Shown piece by piece: positions 1-10,384 of a stretch of DNA of 64,000 bases. This stretch comes from Parietaria judaica. Taxonomy: Eukaryota; Streptophyta; Magnoliopsida; Rosales; Urticaceae. Position 1 is the stretch's first letter, and every line of letters begins with the position of its first letter. The notes under the pieces were generated by a model, which was not told where the DNA came from, ran no database searches, and saw nothing but the letters and a program-made list of their open reading frames with translations. The stretch spans positions 24,275,746 to 24,339,745 of the forward strand of contig OX940872.1 of assembly GCA_954871525.1 (NCBI GenBank), given 5' to 3'. Both the position numbers and the translations under genes were made by a program.

Positions 1-245
1 CACACGAACGGCGAGAGATCCGAACTGAAATCACTAAGAATCGTAGAAATTCAATCAATCAATTGCACCAGAATCATCGCTTAATAAGTGTAATCCGAAA
101 ATCGTTCGACGCACCTGAATCGAAACCCTATGGAGAACTCGCCGGAGGCGCAGATACGACGGCGATCTCGCGTGAGGGACGATGATTCGAAGGAAGGAAT
201 CCAATTACGATGTGTTAATCTGTGTTCGCCATGGAAGCAGTATCG
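1..245 (-). other. 5' non-coding exon and intron start of a LIP1-like gene, leaving the window on the left
   Basis: This stretch matches 20626-20880, which lies just upstream (minus strand) of a first coding exon of LIP1 type. Read on the minus strand, about 245 down to 115 is a probable untranslated exon ending in CAG|GTGCG at 115/114, followed by intron sequence to the window edge. By analogy with the second copy, the coding part would lie left of base 1. No coding residue of LIP1 is visible here. A short plus-strand frame from an ATG at 130 (56 codons) is not conserved in the second copy and is probably fortuitous. Confidence 0.5.
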
Positions 246-862
246 TGCAAGCTTTAATGGTGATGTGAAGAGAAAGGCGGGTTCTTTCTCAGCTTTCTAA
301 GAAATTCTGTAATAAATATCTTTTTTTATTATTTTATTTTACGTAAAATGGTTCGCGGTGTGGGCCCTCGATCCCGAACTCCCGATGCGGGCGGGCTGGC
401 CACGAGCCTGCCCGTCCCGGAATGAATCGGTGATTGGCCCTCGAGCCTGGGCTCCCAGTGTAGGTGGGCTAGCCCGAGCCCAAGCTGCAGCTCAGACAGC
501 CCAAGGCCCGAGCCGGCCTGTCCCAAGATTATTCCGATTTGGGGTCCTCAGGCCTATTCTCCCAGTGTGGACGGGCCGGCCCGAGCTCGAGCTACAATTC
601 ATCTAGCTCGAGCCTATCTGTCCGGCAATGAGTCTGTGTTCGGGCCCTGTGAGCCTGAACTCTCAGTGTGGGCCGGCTCGCCTGGCCATGCACAACTTTC
701 TTAATTTTATTTTTATTTTTTAAAAATTCCTTTTCAATACGGATTCATAACTTATAAATTATACTTTACTTTAAGCGGTATAAAAACTTGTACGGTTTAT
801 ATGTTTATCAAATATTCAGTCTCTAGTTACTATATAGTAAATATTCATGCAGATTTTGGATT
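1..862. repeat. Segmental duplication, copy 1, block A (pairs with 20626-21463)
   Basis: Base 1 aligns with base 20626, and similarity continues for about 850 bp with scattered substitutions and small indels. The block holds the LIP1-like 5' region, then a GC-rich patch (about 350-700) rich in short CCCGAGCC-type words, then AT-rich sequence. The GC-rich patch contains short open frames on both strands that I do not regard as genes. Pairing continues after interruptions in blocks B, C and D. Confidence 0.85.
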
Positions 863-868
863 ACTAAA

Positions 869-1043
869 GACAATTTTGCACCAAATTCAGGCATTTAAAT
901 ATCCAATTGGCTTTATTCATAAACGAATGTACTCGTCAGTCAACGACATAAAATATGGCGTCGTTCAGATGTCCAATTGGCTTTATAGTCATAGATAATA
1001 CCCATTTTATTTTCGAGAAAGAATAGTCGGTCGTTTTTATAAC
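869..1043. repeat. Segmental duplication, copy 1, block B (pairs with 29866-30033)
   Basis: The words around CACCAAATTCAGGC and TACTCGTCAGTCAACGAC recur at 29872 onward in the same order and orientation. In the second copy this block lies just beyond the right LTR of the copia element, so the element split blocks A and B there. Confidence 0.85.
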
Positions 1044-1048
1044 TAAGG

Positions 1049-1165
1049 GTTAATGATGGCAAAAATATCTAAAGTTTGGTCAAAGAACCCTTCGGGTACT
1101 CAAAGTTTAAAAATAGTGGTAAAAATACCCAAAGTAATATTTGGGGAGTTGACCACTCCAATCTC
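1049..1165. repeat. One arm of a MULE-type terminal inverted repeat
   Basis: Starting with GGTTAATGATGGCAAAAATA, this 110-bp stretch is clearly similar to the left arm of the complete inverted-repeat element at 18466-18920. The second arm is not present, so this is a truncated copy. It has no counterpart at the matching place of the second duplication copy. Confidence 0.6.
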
Positions 1166-1194
1166 GTATTATGCCGTATTATGCAAATAGTCAA

Positions 1195-1924
1195 ATACCG
1201 CATAAATTTTAGAGGCATGCCGCGTGTCGATGAATATATCAATACTAAATTCTGAAAAATAATTTCAATAATTTAGACAAAAAATTTATATATATTCAAA
1301 ATTATTTATTTATCACCTTAATACACAAATAACTAAAACAAATCACATTAATAATAATACACCATTCCGATAGGTTATAGTTGTGTCTTCCATATAAAAA
1401 TAAGAGTTAATACTTTTTTTTTTGAACCATTATAAGAGTTATACTTGTAACTTATAGAAATTAAAAAAAATTGGTTAAAATTAAAATAAAACATTATATT
1501 TATTAGTTATACGGGCATGCCATAACTCTCAAAAAATAAACATACCGGTGGGATGTCATAGGCATACCGGGGCCTTTAAAACCATGTTAAATTGTGCCTT
1601 TTTTAAACGCATTCACAAACTTTTAATTATACTAATTAAATACTCAATCTCAGTAAATTGTTTTTTTTTTATTGGTTTTACATTTTTACATGCACTTGTA
1701 AAATTAAAAATAGAGTTCTTACCACTTACGGAATAGATTATGCGGCGTCTTTCCGCCCGAGGACAATTTGCAGCCTAAAAAAATACACATTATTACTATC
1801 AAAAGTAGATAAATATTTCTACATTACTTTAATAATATAAATCAATATTACTCTAATTTAGTTAGTTAATAAATATGTTTTGATGATTAATGGTCCCTTC
1901 CTTTATTCGTGGGTTTAAAAGGCA
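1195..1924. repeat. Segmental duplication, copy 1, block C (pairs with about 33180-33686)
   Basis: AT-rich non-coding sequence matching the region left of 33686, for example CCGCGTGT followed by GATGAATATATC, and the words around GATTAATGGTCCCTTCC. It ends at base 1924, exactly where the Helitron begins. No gene is visible. Confidence 0.8.
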
Positions 1925-1936
1925 CTAGTGGACCGA

Positions 1937-1955
1937 CACCACGCTTCGCGTGGTG
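1937..1955 (-). other. Helitron 3' terminal hairpin
   Basis: CACCACGC and GCGTGGTG form a perfect 8-bp stem around a 3-nt loop, 12 bp inside the CTAG terminus. This arrangement is the recognised 3' end signal of Helitrons. Confidence 0.9.
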
Positions 1956-3181
1956 ATGTAAAAAACATCGAATAAATTGATTAGTTTGATTTAATATATT
2001 TTAGCTAAAAGACATACTTCAAAATATAAATCCGACAATTGCTAAATTTTCTTAAGTGAGGTCAGTGATATTTTTTTTAATTAAATATATCACAATCTTT
2101 TTACCATAAATGACTTATATAATAACTCTTCGTGTAAGAAAAAAAACTATAATTCCCAAATTCGGTAAGGAAAATTATAGAGTAAGAGAGGCCCTACATT
2201 CGTAATATCAATAGTTACGTGAAGAGCTAATATTCTAAAATAATAAATCATGATGTCTATAATTTACGTGTACAAATTAAATATTATTTATATTGATGTA
2301 AATTATTTGTGATATATTATAAAATAATATAATATTAGCATAGTAAATATGCTGAATTGACTGAATTGATCCATTGACCGGGCATTCTGATGTCTCATTG
2401 TTTATATAGGCATGTTCTATCAATATTTAAGCACATTGGAATCTAGATTATTACCTTTCTCATAGTTGACATGTTTACAAAGAACTCAACCGACTCTATA
2501 AAACATATTCAGTTTGTAAGCTCAAAAATATTTTTGATTCCTTAGCTAGACTGCAACATTAGCTAAACAAAACAAATATGTAAATGAAAAGTAGTTGATG
2601 ATTGTCCACTCCATTGGGATGAACCATGAATTTGCATACTGACACGAAAACCTAACCCCATAGCCACGTAGCATGATTCACATTAGCCCAACATCAAAGA
2701 GTAATCCTTTTATTTTCCTAAAAAAAAAGAAGTAATCTTTTTATGCATGCAATTTAGCCTATTTGATTTCAGAACCATATAATTTTTTCTGAGATAATGC
2801 AACTTACTATATTTAATGTTTATTTTGTATACTAAATAATCCCAATCAACAATCTACCAAATATTGTGAATTTCTTTATGTGAACCCATGAGTGAATCTA
2901 AGAACCATATGCTACCATCGATAAAGATAAAGATGCATATTTTGAAAAATAAATTTGCTGTAAAAGAACACTAATTAATGTCAAGGAGTAAGTTCTTGAG
3001 ATTAAATGTTTCAGCATTTCAAAAATTAGTCTACTTATAATGTAAATACCATGTAGAAAATTATATTATTTTTCAAAGATCCTAGTTTTCATGACAAAAC
3101 ATAAGGTTTGAGAATTTAAACATGATATATATAAAGATCAATATGAGCAAGACAATCTTGAAAAGATGCAGTAATATGTAC

Positions 3182-3268
3182 CTCGGGAAATGCCCTCAAA
3201 TCCCTCAATAGACCCAAAGTTCACTTGTTGCGAAAGGCTCCGACCCGACCTTGTGAAGTTCCAATCAG
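3182..3268 (-). other. Exon-like segment carried by the Helitron
   Basis: On the minus strand the 87 bp are bounded by TTTAG| at 3269 and |GTACAT at 3181, and are open in one frame (phase 1 in, phase 1 out). The frame includes residues DWNFTRSGRSLSQQVNFGS. Codon-like composition stands out from the AT-rich surroundings. I do not recognise the protein. It could be a captured host exon or a chance open stretch. Confidence 0.35.
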
Positions 3269-3481
3269 CTAAACAACCAACCGAAAAGGAATCAGAGGCC
3301 TAAAACTTACTGAAATTCGTCAACATAAAAATAACACCTTTTAAGCAAAAAAACAAACTGAGCAGTGAAAAAAACACGGAGAGTAGAGCTTGATGGAAAG
3401 GAAAAAACAGTGAGTGAAAAATAAATATCAAGAAAACAACTATAGATTCAAGGTTGACACTTATTCATTCAAAATATATGT

Positions 3482-4155
3482 TGTTAATGCCAAAAAATGG
3501 ATCAACACTTAAAGCGACCCAAGTCTTGATTTTGGGCAAGGCCCAATGACCACTTGGCGGTCAAATAGGGTCTTGAAGCTTTATTCGTCGTTCTTGATAG
3601 GCCGGAAATATCTTCCGGAACTCCGTCTCCGTATACTTTGCTGAAATGATTAAATAAACGTGAACTTAAAGGGGTACGGAGGGGGTGCCTCTGTATCCAC
3701 CTCCGACGCTCAACATTAGTCGGGTATTTAAGTTGGGATATTTAAGAGAATGGAAAACGGAGATTTTAACGCTTTAGAAAGCGTTTTTAGAATTGTTTTG
3801 AGTCGATCTGAGTTTGATTCAGACTTACTGTTTTGATTGAAATAAGCTTCTATTTATAAAAGGGTGCAGAGACCTCTTAGTAATTAATAATTACTTTATT
3901 AGGCCTCTGAGCAATTATGATATTGCTTGCGCGGTGAACGGTGCACGGTGCGCGATTAATTTAAAGCCTATTTTGTGGTAAAATTAACTATACTTTTAGT
4001 GACTTTTTTCGGGCCGAGTCTTGTGTACTTTTTGGGTTGACTTTCCGTTGGCAGGCCCGGGTCGTCTTTGCGGACTTTTTTAGTCTTTTAAGCCTATTGG
4101 GCAGGTTTTTTGTGCTGGGCCTTAATTTTTCTACGCTCCAAAAATACCTATAACA
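3482..4155 (-). mobile_element. LTR (3' LTR) of a truncated Tat/Ogre-like retrotransposon
   Basis: A 674-bp unit bounded by TGTTA and TAACA, the usual inverted ends of an LTR. Immediately outside its TAACA end lies a purine tract on the minus strand, so this is the 3' LTR of a minus-oriented element. I found no second LTR copy in the window. The element is therefore truncated, keeping only the LTR and the 3' internal region up to about 6590. Confidence 0.65.
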
Positions 4156-4170
4156 TTAACCCCCAGTTTC
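4156..4170 (-). other. Polypurine tract of the truncated LTR element
   Basis: On the minus strand the sequence reads AAACTGGGGGTTAA directly before the TGTTA start of the LTR, as expected for a plus-strand priming site. Confidence 0.6.
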
Positions 4171-4539
4171 TTGGGAGATTTTATCTGGCGAGAAACTGTT
4201 TTGTCTTTCTGTGTTTGAGCTAGTGGTTTAAAAAGATATGTGGGGGCGTACCGAGGAGTAACACTCCGTGTATGCTGACGGGGGTGTTCCGCGAGATAAC
4301 CTTATCGTTTCACATCTACGATCGTGAGGAATTTTCCCAGAAATCACCTCCCGTTTTTACGGGGGCGTTCGGGAGATAACCCCTTAGCTACGCTTGCGTT
4401 TGCAGATTCGATGTCTTTTGGAATAACCTTCTGTTTTGCATTTACGGGTGTTGTTCCGGGAGATACCCGTCCATATTTTTTCTTAGAAACGGTGAGCGTA
4501 AGAGCTCTTTGGAATTTGGACTGGCTTGGGCTTCTTTGT

Positions 4540-5390
4540 GTTTCGATCTTCTGTCAGTGTTTGCGCCTGGGCGTCTTATGATTTTGAACTTATGTTAAAG
4601 ATAAGTAATTTGGTCTTGTGTCGGAGTTTGCGCCTAAGTTTCTCAACCCCCCGAGCTGCTGCCGGTGTTTGCGCCTGAGCGTCGTACAATCCTAGACTTA
4701 TGCCAGAATCTTGTTCTGGTCTTTTTCCGATGTTCGCGCCTGAGCGTCTTACAGTTTCGGACTTATGCCAACTATGTGTTATTCGGTCTTTAGTCTGGGT
4801 TCGCGCATGAGCGTCTCAACCCCCGGAGCTTCTGCTGTGATTGCGCCTGAGCGTCTTACGATCCAGGACTTATGCCAGAATCAGGTTCTGGTCTTTTTCC
4901 GATGTTCGCGCCTGAGCGTCTTATGGTCTCGGACTTATTTACCAAGAAGTCATGCTTTACGTAACCTATTTCTTGGGTTTTTTGCCGGATTTGCGCCTGA
5001 GCATCTTGCTCCCGGTTTATGCGTCTAGGCATCTTGTTTTTATTGTTTTGCCGGTCGCGCTTTAGCATCTTACTTCTCGGTATTTTGCCAGGTTTTGCGC
5101 CTTAGCGTCTTACTTCCTGGCTTTTTCGCGCCGTAGCGTCTTGTCGATTTCGCGCCTTAGCGTCTTATTTCTTGGTTTCTTTCTGCCAGTTTTTGCGCCT
5201 TAGCGTCTTACTTCCCGGTCTTTTGCGCCATAGCGCTTGTCGAGTTTCGCGCCTTAGCGTCTTATTTCTTGGTATTTTTCCAGGGTTTTGCGCCTCAGCG
5301 TCTAACTTCCCGGTCTTTCGTGCCGTAGCGTCTTGTCGAGTTTTGCGCCTTAGCGTCTTATTTCTCGGTGTGTTTCCCGAGTAGGTGGGA
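4540..5390. repeat. Minisatellite array 1 (GCGCCTgAGCGTCTTa word)
   Basis: About 16 imperfect copies of a unit containing GCGCCTGAGCGTCTTA (or TTAGCG) at spacings that shrink from roughly 90 to about 55 bp from left to right. It lies in the internal 3' region of the truncated LTR element. Open frames through it are by-products of the repeat. Confidence 0.85.
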
Positions 5391-5600
5391 TTAATATCGC
5401 ACCTTTCTCGGTCTTATTTTGCCTAAGTCGGAGAGATTAAGATCCGGCCTTTCTCGGTCTTATTTGCCTAAGTTGGCAGGATTGAGATCTTGTCTTTTCA
5501 CGGCCTTTGAGCCTGAGTTGGCGGGATTAAGATCTTGCCTTTCTCGGTCTTATCGCCCGAGTTGACGGAACTAAGATTCGGCCTTGTCTTGGTCTTTGCG
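5390..5600. repeat. Minisatellite array 2 (TTTCTCGGTCTTAT word)
   Basis: Four to five imperfect copies, about 60-66 bp each, of a unit containing GGGATTAAGATC and CCTTTCTCGGTCTTAT, directly following array 1. Confidence 0.8.
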
Positions 5601-5702
5601 CTTCGAAAGTATTTTTTCTGCTCAGACTTTGATCGTCACTTTTGTTTGCTTGCTTTGTTTTTTATCTAGCCTTCGACTTCGTCTTCGTGGTTCTAATTTT
5701 GA

Positions 5703-6270
5703 CCATGTGACTGAGATAAAACTTGAGGTCCTTAAGGTGATTGAAGTGAAACTCGAGGCCATCGAGGTGAGCGATTTAAAGCTTGAGTTCGCTGGGACGA
5801 CCAATGCGAAGCTTGAATTCGTTGAGACGATCGATGCGAAACTTCAGGTTGTTCAGAAGACTGATGCTAATCTTGAAATCGTTGAGACGATTGATACAAA
5901 TTCTGGACGCCGTTGAGGCGACCGACGCAAATCTCGGGGTTATGGAGACAACCGATTTGAATCTTGAGGTCGTTGAGACGACTGGCGCAAATATATGTGC
6001 CGTTGAGGCGATCGATGCATATCTCGAGGTCGCTGAGATGACCAATTGAAAGTTTGATGTCGCTGAGGTGACCGATGCAAAGTTAGGGGTCTTTGAGGCG
6101 ACCGATGCAAAGCTTAGGGTCGTTGAGACGACCGATGTGAAGCTTGGGATCGTCGAGATGAACGACGTAAAGCTTGGGGTCATTGAGACGACTGATGCAA
6201 ATCTTTATGTCGATGAGGGAGCCGAGATGAACTTGCTGATTGTCGAAGCGACTGATTTGAACAACAAGGT
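5703..6270. repeat. Minisatellite array 3, 30-bp unit, codon-phased
   Basis: About 19 imperfect copies of a 30-bp unit resembling GTTGAGACGACCGATGCGAA plus GCTTGGGGTC. The unit is a multiple of three, so it reads as a 10-residue repeat of the type ETTDAKLGVV on the plus strand, broken into three frames by indels. It is also open for 135 codons on the minus strand (5776-6183). There is no sign of a real start or a gene context, so I treat it as repeat DNA. Confidence 0.85.
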
Positions 6271-6285
6271 CGTTGTCTTGCCCTG

Positions 6286-6590
6286 ATGAGCCTTTGGCGC
6301 CGTATTTGGGCTTCGGGTGTTGTATTCAGATTTATGACTTTGATCGTTGTCATTCCCTGATGAGCCTTCGGCGTTGTCGTCGGGTTTTGGACTTTGACCA
6401 GTGCCTTTCCCTAATGAGCCTCCGGCGTCGTCGTCGGGTTTCGGAATTCGTCCGTTGATTTTTCCTGATGAGCTTTTGGAATCGTCGTCGAGTTCCGGAC
6501 TTTGCCCGTAGATTTTTCCCTGATGAGCCTCCGGCGTCGTCGTCGTCGGGTTTCGGACTTTGTACGTCGGCTTTTCTTGATGCGCCTTTT
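6286..6590. repeat. Minisatellite array 4 (CCTGATGAGCC..GGCGTCGTCG unit)
   Basis: Five to six imperfect copies, about 60 bp each, of a unit with CCCTGATGAGCCTCCGGCG and GTCGTCGGGTTTCGGACTTT. The array ends abruptly at about 6590, where AT-rich sequence starts. This is the likely truncation point of the LTR element. Confidence 0.8.
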
Positions 6591-6697
6591 ATAATTTAAT
6601 GCACATATTTATATTTGTTTTTCTTATAATAAATATATATATTCAAATTGTATACACATTAATATTCTCTCTCAAATATGTTTACATATTGCTTTTT

Positions 6698-6790
6698 TCT
6701 GATGTCGAATGAGCAGTAAAAGCTAAAGTGGCTTTTTTTTTTGTCCTCTGATGTCGAATGAGCAGTAAAAGCCAAAGTGATTTTTTTTTT
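6698..6790. repeat. Two-copy tandem repeat, 47-bp unit
   Basis: The word CTGATGTCGAATGAGCAGTA followed by AAAGC(T/C)AAAGTG and a T run occurs twice in tandem, starting near 6700 and 6747. Confidence 0.85.
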
Positions 6791-6829
6791 TGTCTTCAGC
6801 AAGCAGAGAAGCAAAAGCGAAGAGGCTTC

Positions 6830-7250
6830 CTTGTCCTATCGCTCGAGCCTTTCTTCGTCCTTCGCGGCCGACTTCCTTGGCCGCCAGAGGTTGCCGCGCG
6901 CGCTGATGGGAGCACCAGAGTCCTCCGTGGTGGCGTTCGCACGTGGTGGTGAGCACGGCGGAGGAGACCCATATTCAGATCTAGATTCGCGTTGGGAGTG
7001 CTCTCCGATCGCCTGGTGCGCAAGCTCGTCGTGGCTTCTAGGAGGTTCACCGGCGGACCTTTTCGGTGATGCTTGGAAGAGCCGCACCTTCCGTGATGGT
7101 GGTTTAGCGGAGTTCCAGAGACCTGATGGTCGCGGCGGCGTCTGGTGGAGTCTCGGGTGCGGTCGTTGTCGGCTGCTGGTGTGCAACGACGGCGGATATG
7201 AGCCAGGGAGCGACGAAAAATGGCGATGGAGTTCATGCACTAAATCATGA
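6830..7250. other. GC-rich patch inside the Helitron, possible captured gene piece
   Basis: About 420 bp of GC-rich sequence in otherwise AT-rich DNA, open over more than 130 codons in one plus and two minus frames. Multiple overlapping open frames are expected from GC-rich DNA alone. I do not recognise any of the three translations. Capture of a host promoter or 5' exon is possible but not shown. Confidence 0.3.
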
Positions 7251-7808
7251 AATAGTGAAACCAGACCTTAAATATCTTCTCAAAACGACATTTCTGCAAT
7301 CAAGCACAAAGAGCAGAGTCTCGATGATCGGATGGAGTATCGATTGGTTGTAGGGAAGGCTTTGTGGCGAGCGACGTTGACAGACTTGGCTACGGTGGAT
7401 TCACTGTGCGATCGAGCATGCAGACACAGAGAGAGATGAGTCACCCTCATCGGAAAGAGGAAACGTCCAAAAAAGTTATTGACTTAGGTGAGGCAGAGTT
7501 GCAGAGAGAATCGGAAGAGAGGGAGGTGCAGATGAATGAGACGATGATATTCTTTTTTTAATGAAAGGATATATATGTAGAAGATGCATATTCAACCGCT
7601 TGCGGTTATTAATCATATGTTGCGACTGTTGTAGTTGGCTGAGAGAAGAGTGAGGACGTGACGCAGAGAAGAGTGAGAAGGCATACCTCTTCATGAAGAG
7701 TTGTTAAATTTAAGGGTTGCAACCTTACCATTTCCCTAAAATAACTACCTATCTCATGAAGAGTTGTAACTTTACAGCTTTAACGTGTAAACACTCACTT
7801 GTATTTAT

Positions 7809-7937
7809 TTTATTAAAAATAATTCAAAAAAAGGAGAAAAGAGAATGGGGTTGAAATTGTTTATTTTTGGGCTTTATTAAAAATAATTCAAAAAAAGGAG
7901 AAAAAAGAATGAGGTTGAAATTGTTTATTTTTGGGCC
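7809..7937. repeat. Two-copy tandem repeat, 64-bp unit
   Basis: Two nearly identical copies containing TTATTAAAAATAATTCAAAA and GGTTGAAATTGTTTATTTTT, close to the 5' end of the Helitron. Confidence 0.9.
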
Positions 7938-7969
7938 TTGAGATTATTTTGCTTTTATATATATATAGA

Positions 7970-8745
7970 TTATTTTGGTTAGTTGCCATGATGCTAACCA
8001 GAATTTAAACACGATTTATTTTTAAAAAAATAAGAATAAACTAAACCGTGTGGACCATTTTTAGATTCCATCTTATTAAATTAGATTGTTATGTCTCGAC
8101 AGTAACTAATTGTTCCATTCTAACTACTTACTATTTCTGGATTTTCTTTTTATTGAAATTGTTTATTATATATGCAGTAAAAACCGTAAATGTACCACAA
8201 AATATCTTTTAGTACGCAATATATTTTAAATTTTATTTTTATCATGATAAAAAATATGAATAAAGCAATCCGCAAGTTTTGAAAAAGTTTCAAAAAAATA
8301 TATATTATATTACGATAAACTCTAAATTTTTACGGCGAAATATTTTTTTTATAGATCATAATAAAATAAATTTTGGAATATACAGCATATAAATAAATAT
8401 TATGGTACTTTTTTTTGCAAATATTTATAAAACTATAGAATATTTAAAATATACCAAGGAGTAGATTTCCATCCAATATTTAAGTAAATATAATTTTATT
8501 TATTATATTATATATTTTACTAGCCTAATATTTGCATTTATAATGTATAATCCTACCTCCAAAAAATTAAGCATATATTAACTAATAATTAGACAAAGTA
8601 AATAAACATATAATATTAATTACACTAATGAATTTGCAATGAAGAACATTTATACAACCTTTACGATCTTCTCATAGTTTAACTAAATTAAATGTCTATT
8701 CAGTACAAAACCAATATCATCTTCCTACTTAACTATTATAGTAAC
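7970..8745. repeat. Segmental duplication, copy 1, block D (pairs with 33687-34535)
   Basis: AT-rich non-coding sequence that continues the duplication on the right side of the Helitron. Matching words include AAACCGTGTGGACCATTTTT and CTCGACAGTAACTAATTG. Similarity fades after about 8745. No gene is visible. Confidence 0.85.
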
Positions 8746-9765
8746 TACAGATAACCCAATCATTTAATGATAAATATTGTGCTCTCGTACTCTTCTCTTC
8801 CCTTTACTTTGAATCTTCCGGCGAGTGATCTAGCAGCATCGCCTGAGATCCCGTCGCCGACGACCCTGACCTGTGGGTCCACGAGGCCTCTGGATTGCTC
8901 CGACCTGTGTTCGGCTCTATGTTTGGTTGGACTTGGACGTTTTTGCTCGTTTTTGCTCGTTTTCAGCTCGAATTCTATTTTTGTCCGCACCTTTATCCTT
9001 CTATTTAACTCGAGCAATTGCTCAATAGAATACGGTCAATAAGACCTTCTCTTCCCAACCTTATCTTAATTCGAAATCGAGTTTTAAATATGTAATATAT
9101 GCGTCATCCGATCACCAATAGTATACTATCAAAGAATGTAGCAATACTCAATACTGCACTTATGTACGACATGGTTTGTAAATCTAAGTTAGTGCACGGT
9201 TGCACACACTTAAATGAATTATAAAAGATTGCATATGATTTATTAGAAGAAAATATATTTGAAAAGCAAAAAGAAAAAGGACAAAAAAAATTTAATAACA
9301 CACCTTCCTTACAAGTATGTAAAAACGGGGTAGTAAGGCTTGATTTATTAATATAACATGAAGCACAACGCAACGCAACATAAGATGAGATTCATTTACG
9401 CACTGTTCTATTTTATAATTAGATTTCTATTATTATTTCAGTCAAAAGACTTGTTCGGTATTAAGAAGAATATCCCAGTATATTTTAAAGTTGGAATCTA
9501 TTAAAAACTGTAATTTACGATGTTACATTCCAGGTAGTGATCTCTTCCGTTATACACAATAAAATAGAATGAGTTCATGCCATATAGTACCATATGCAGA
9601 GTATTTTAATGTTATATATACCACGGTAATGATCATAATTATCCTAATTAGTAGAGTTGATGAGTTGTACAACGAGTAGGTGCGAAAATATTGCAGGTAC
9701 CAGTTATGCTTAAAGCTGTTTAAAAACAGCTTAATACTAGACACTTTGTTATTAATATATTTGCA
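8746..9765. other. Intergenic DNA with a small GC-richer patch
   Basis: Apart from 8800-8960, which is GC-richer and open on both strands without recognisable similarity, this is AT-rich DNA. I see no supported gene. Confidence 0.5.
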
Positions 9766-9895
9766 TGCTATAAATACTCCTCCTAAAAGCTCTTAGTTCC
9801 TCACAACCAAATCTAATCACTTTTATTAGGCCACGAAGCTCCATCAGCTTCTTCTTCTCAAGTTTGTGTATCATGATCTTAGGCTTCTAATTGGC
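9766..9895 (+). promoter_or_regulatory. Orphan core-promoter-like sequence
   Basis: CTATAAATACTCC near 9770 is a good plant TATA box. It is followed about 30-35 bp later by CTCTTAGTTCCTCACAACC and a pyrimidine-rich leader (CTTCTTCTTCTC). The first ATG downstream (9871) opens a frame of only five codons, and no gene follows. It may be the promoter of a decayed gene. Confidence 0.35.
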
Positions 9896-10339
9896 CAGAA
9901 TAACTGTCCAAAATGGTGATGATATCTGCATTCTTAAACTTGGTTTCGTTGACGTTAATATAGTCTCATTTCAAAGTTTTAATATAGAAATGTCAGTGTT
10001 TGTTTTATTTGAAGTTTGGTTAACCTACAATCTTTATATTTTGATCACAGTTTCGATCGTACTATTTTATTTAAACTGTATAAATTTGCAGCCTTAATCT
10101 TGAGGATACAAATATAGCTACAGCATCTAATTAGTTTTAAAGATATTTAAAAAAAATTACAACAAAAAAAAATGGCAAAATTTTCATCGACCTATTTTTT
10201 TTTTTTTTTTTTGTGGTAACACTGATTCTACAAGAGTAATATTGAATTATTATTTGGTTTATGACAACTGATTTTACCTGCATCTTATGTTCTTAAAGTA
10301 AGTGTATATATACATCATGACATGCCACATACATTTGTC

Positions 10340-10384
<45 letters not shown>

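Larger units (their letters stand above)
1925..7969 (-). mobile_element. Non-autonomous Helitron, about 6.0 kb, with known empty site
   Basis: Read on the minus strand the element starts with TC at 7969 (TCTATATATATATAAAAGC, a typical plant Helitron start) and ends with CTAG at 1928-1925, followed by T. A short GC-rich hairpin lies 12 bp before the end. It sits between A (1924) and T (7970) with no target duplication, as Helitrons do. The paralogous block at 33686/33687 reads straight through the A-T junction without the insert. I see no Rep or helicase frame, so it is non-autonomous. Its cargo is a piece of an LTR retrotransposon (3482 to about 6590), an exon-like segment (3182-3268) and a GC-rich patch (6830-7250). 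The stretch 1960-3180 is AT-rich with no gene. Confidence 0.88.

Noticed and set aside
130..300. 56-codon plus-strand frame beginning at an ATG
   Set aside because: The second copy at 20752 has a different and shorter frame after the first 20 or so codons, and the region reads better as untranslated exon of a minus-strand gene.
330..606. Overlapping open frames on both strands in the GC-rich patch
   Set aside because: They follow from base composition and short repeated words, are not conserved in frame in the second copy, and resemble no protein.
4324..5384. Several plus-strand frames of 70-90 codons
   Set aside because: They are translations of minisatellite array 1 with no start context or protein similarity.
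8760..9042. 91- and 85-codon frames on opposite strands
   Set aside because: No similarity recognised, no splice or promoter context, and both depend on one GC-richer patch.
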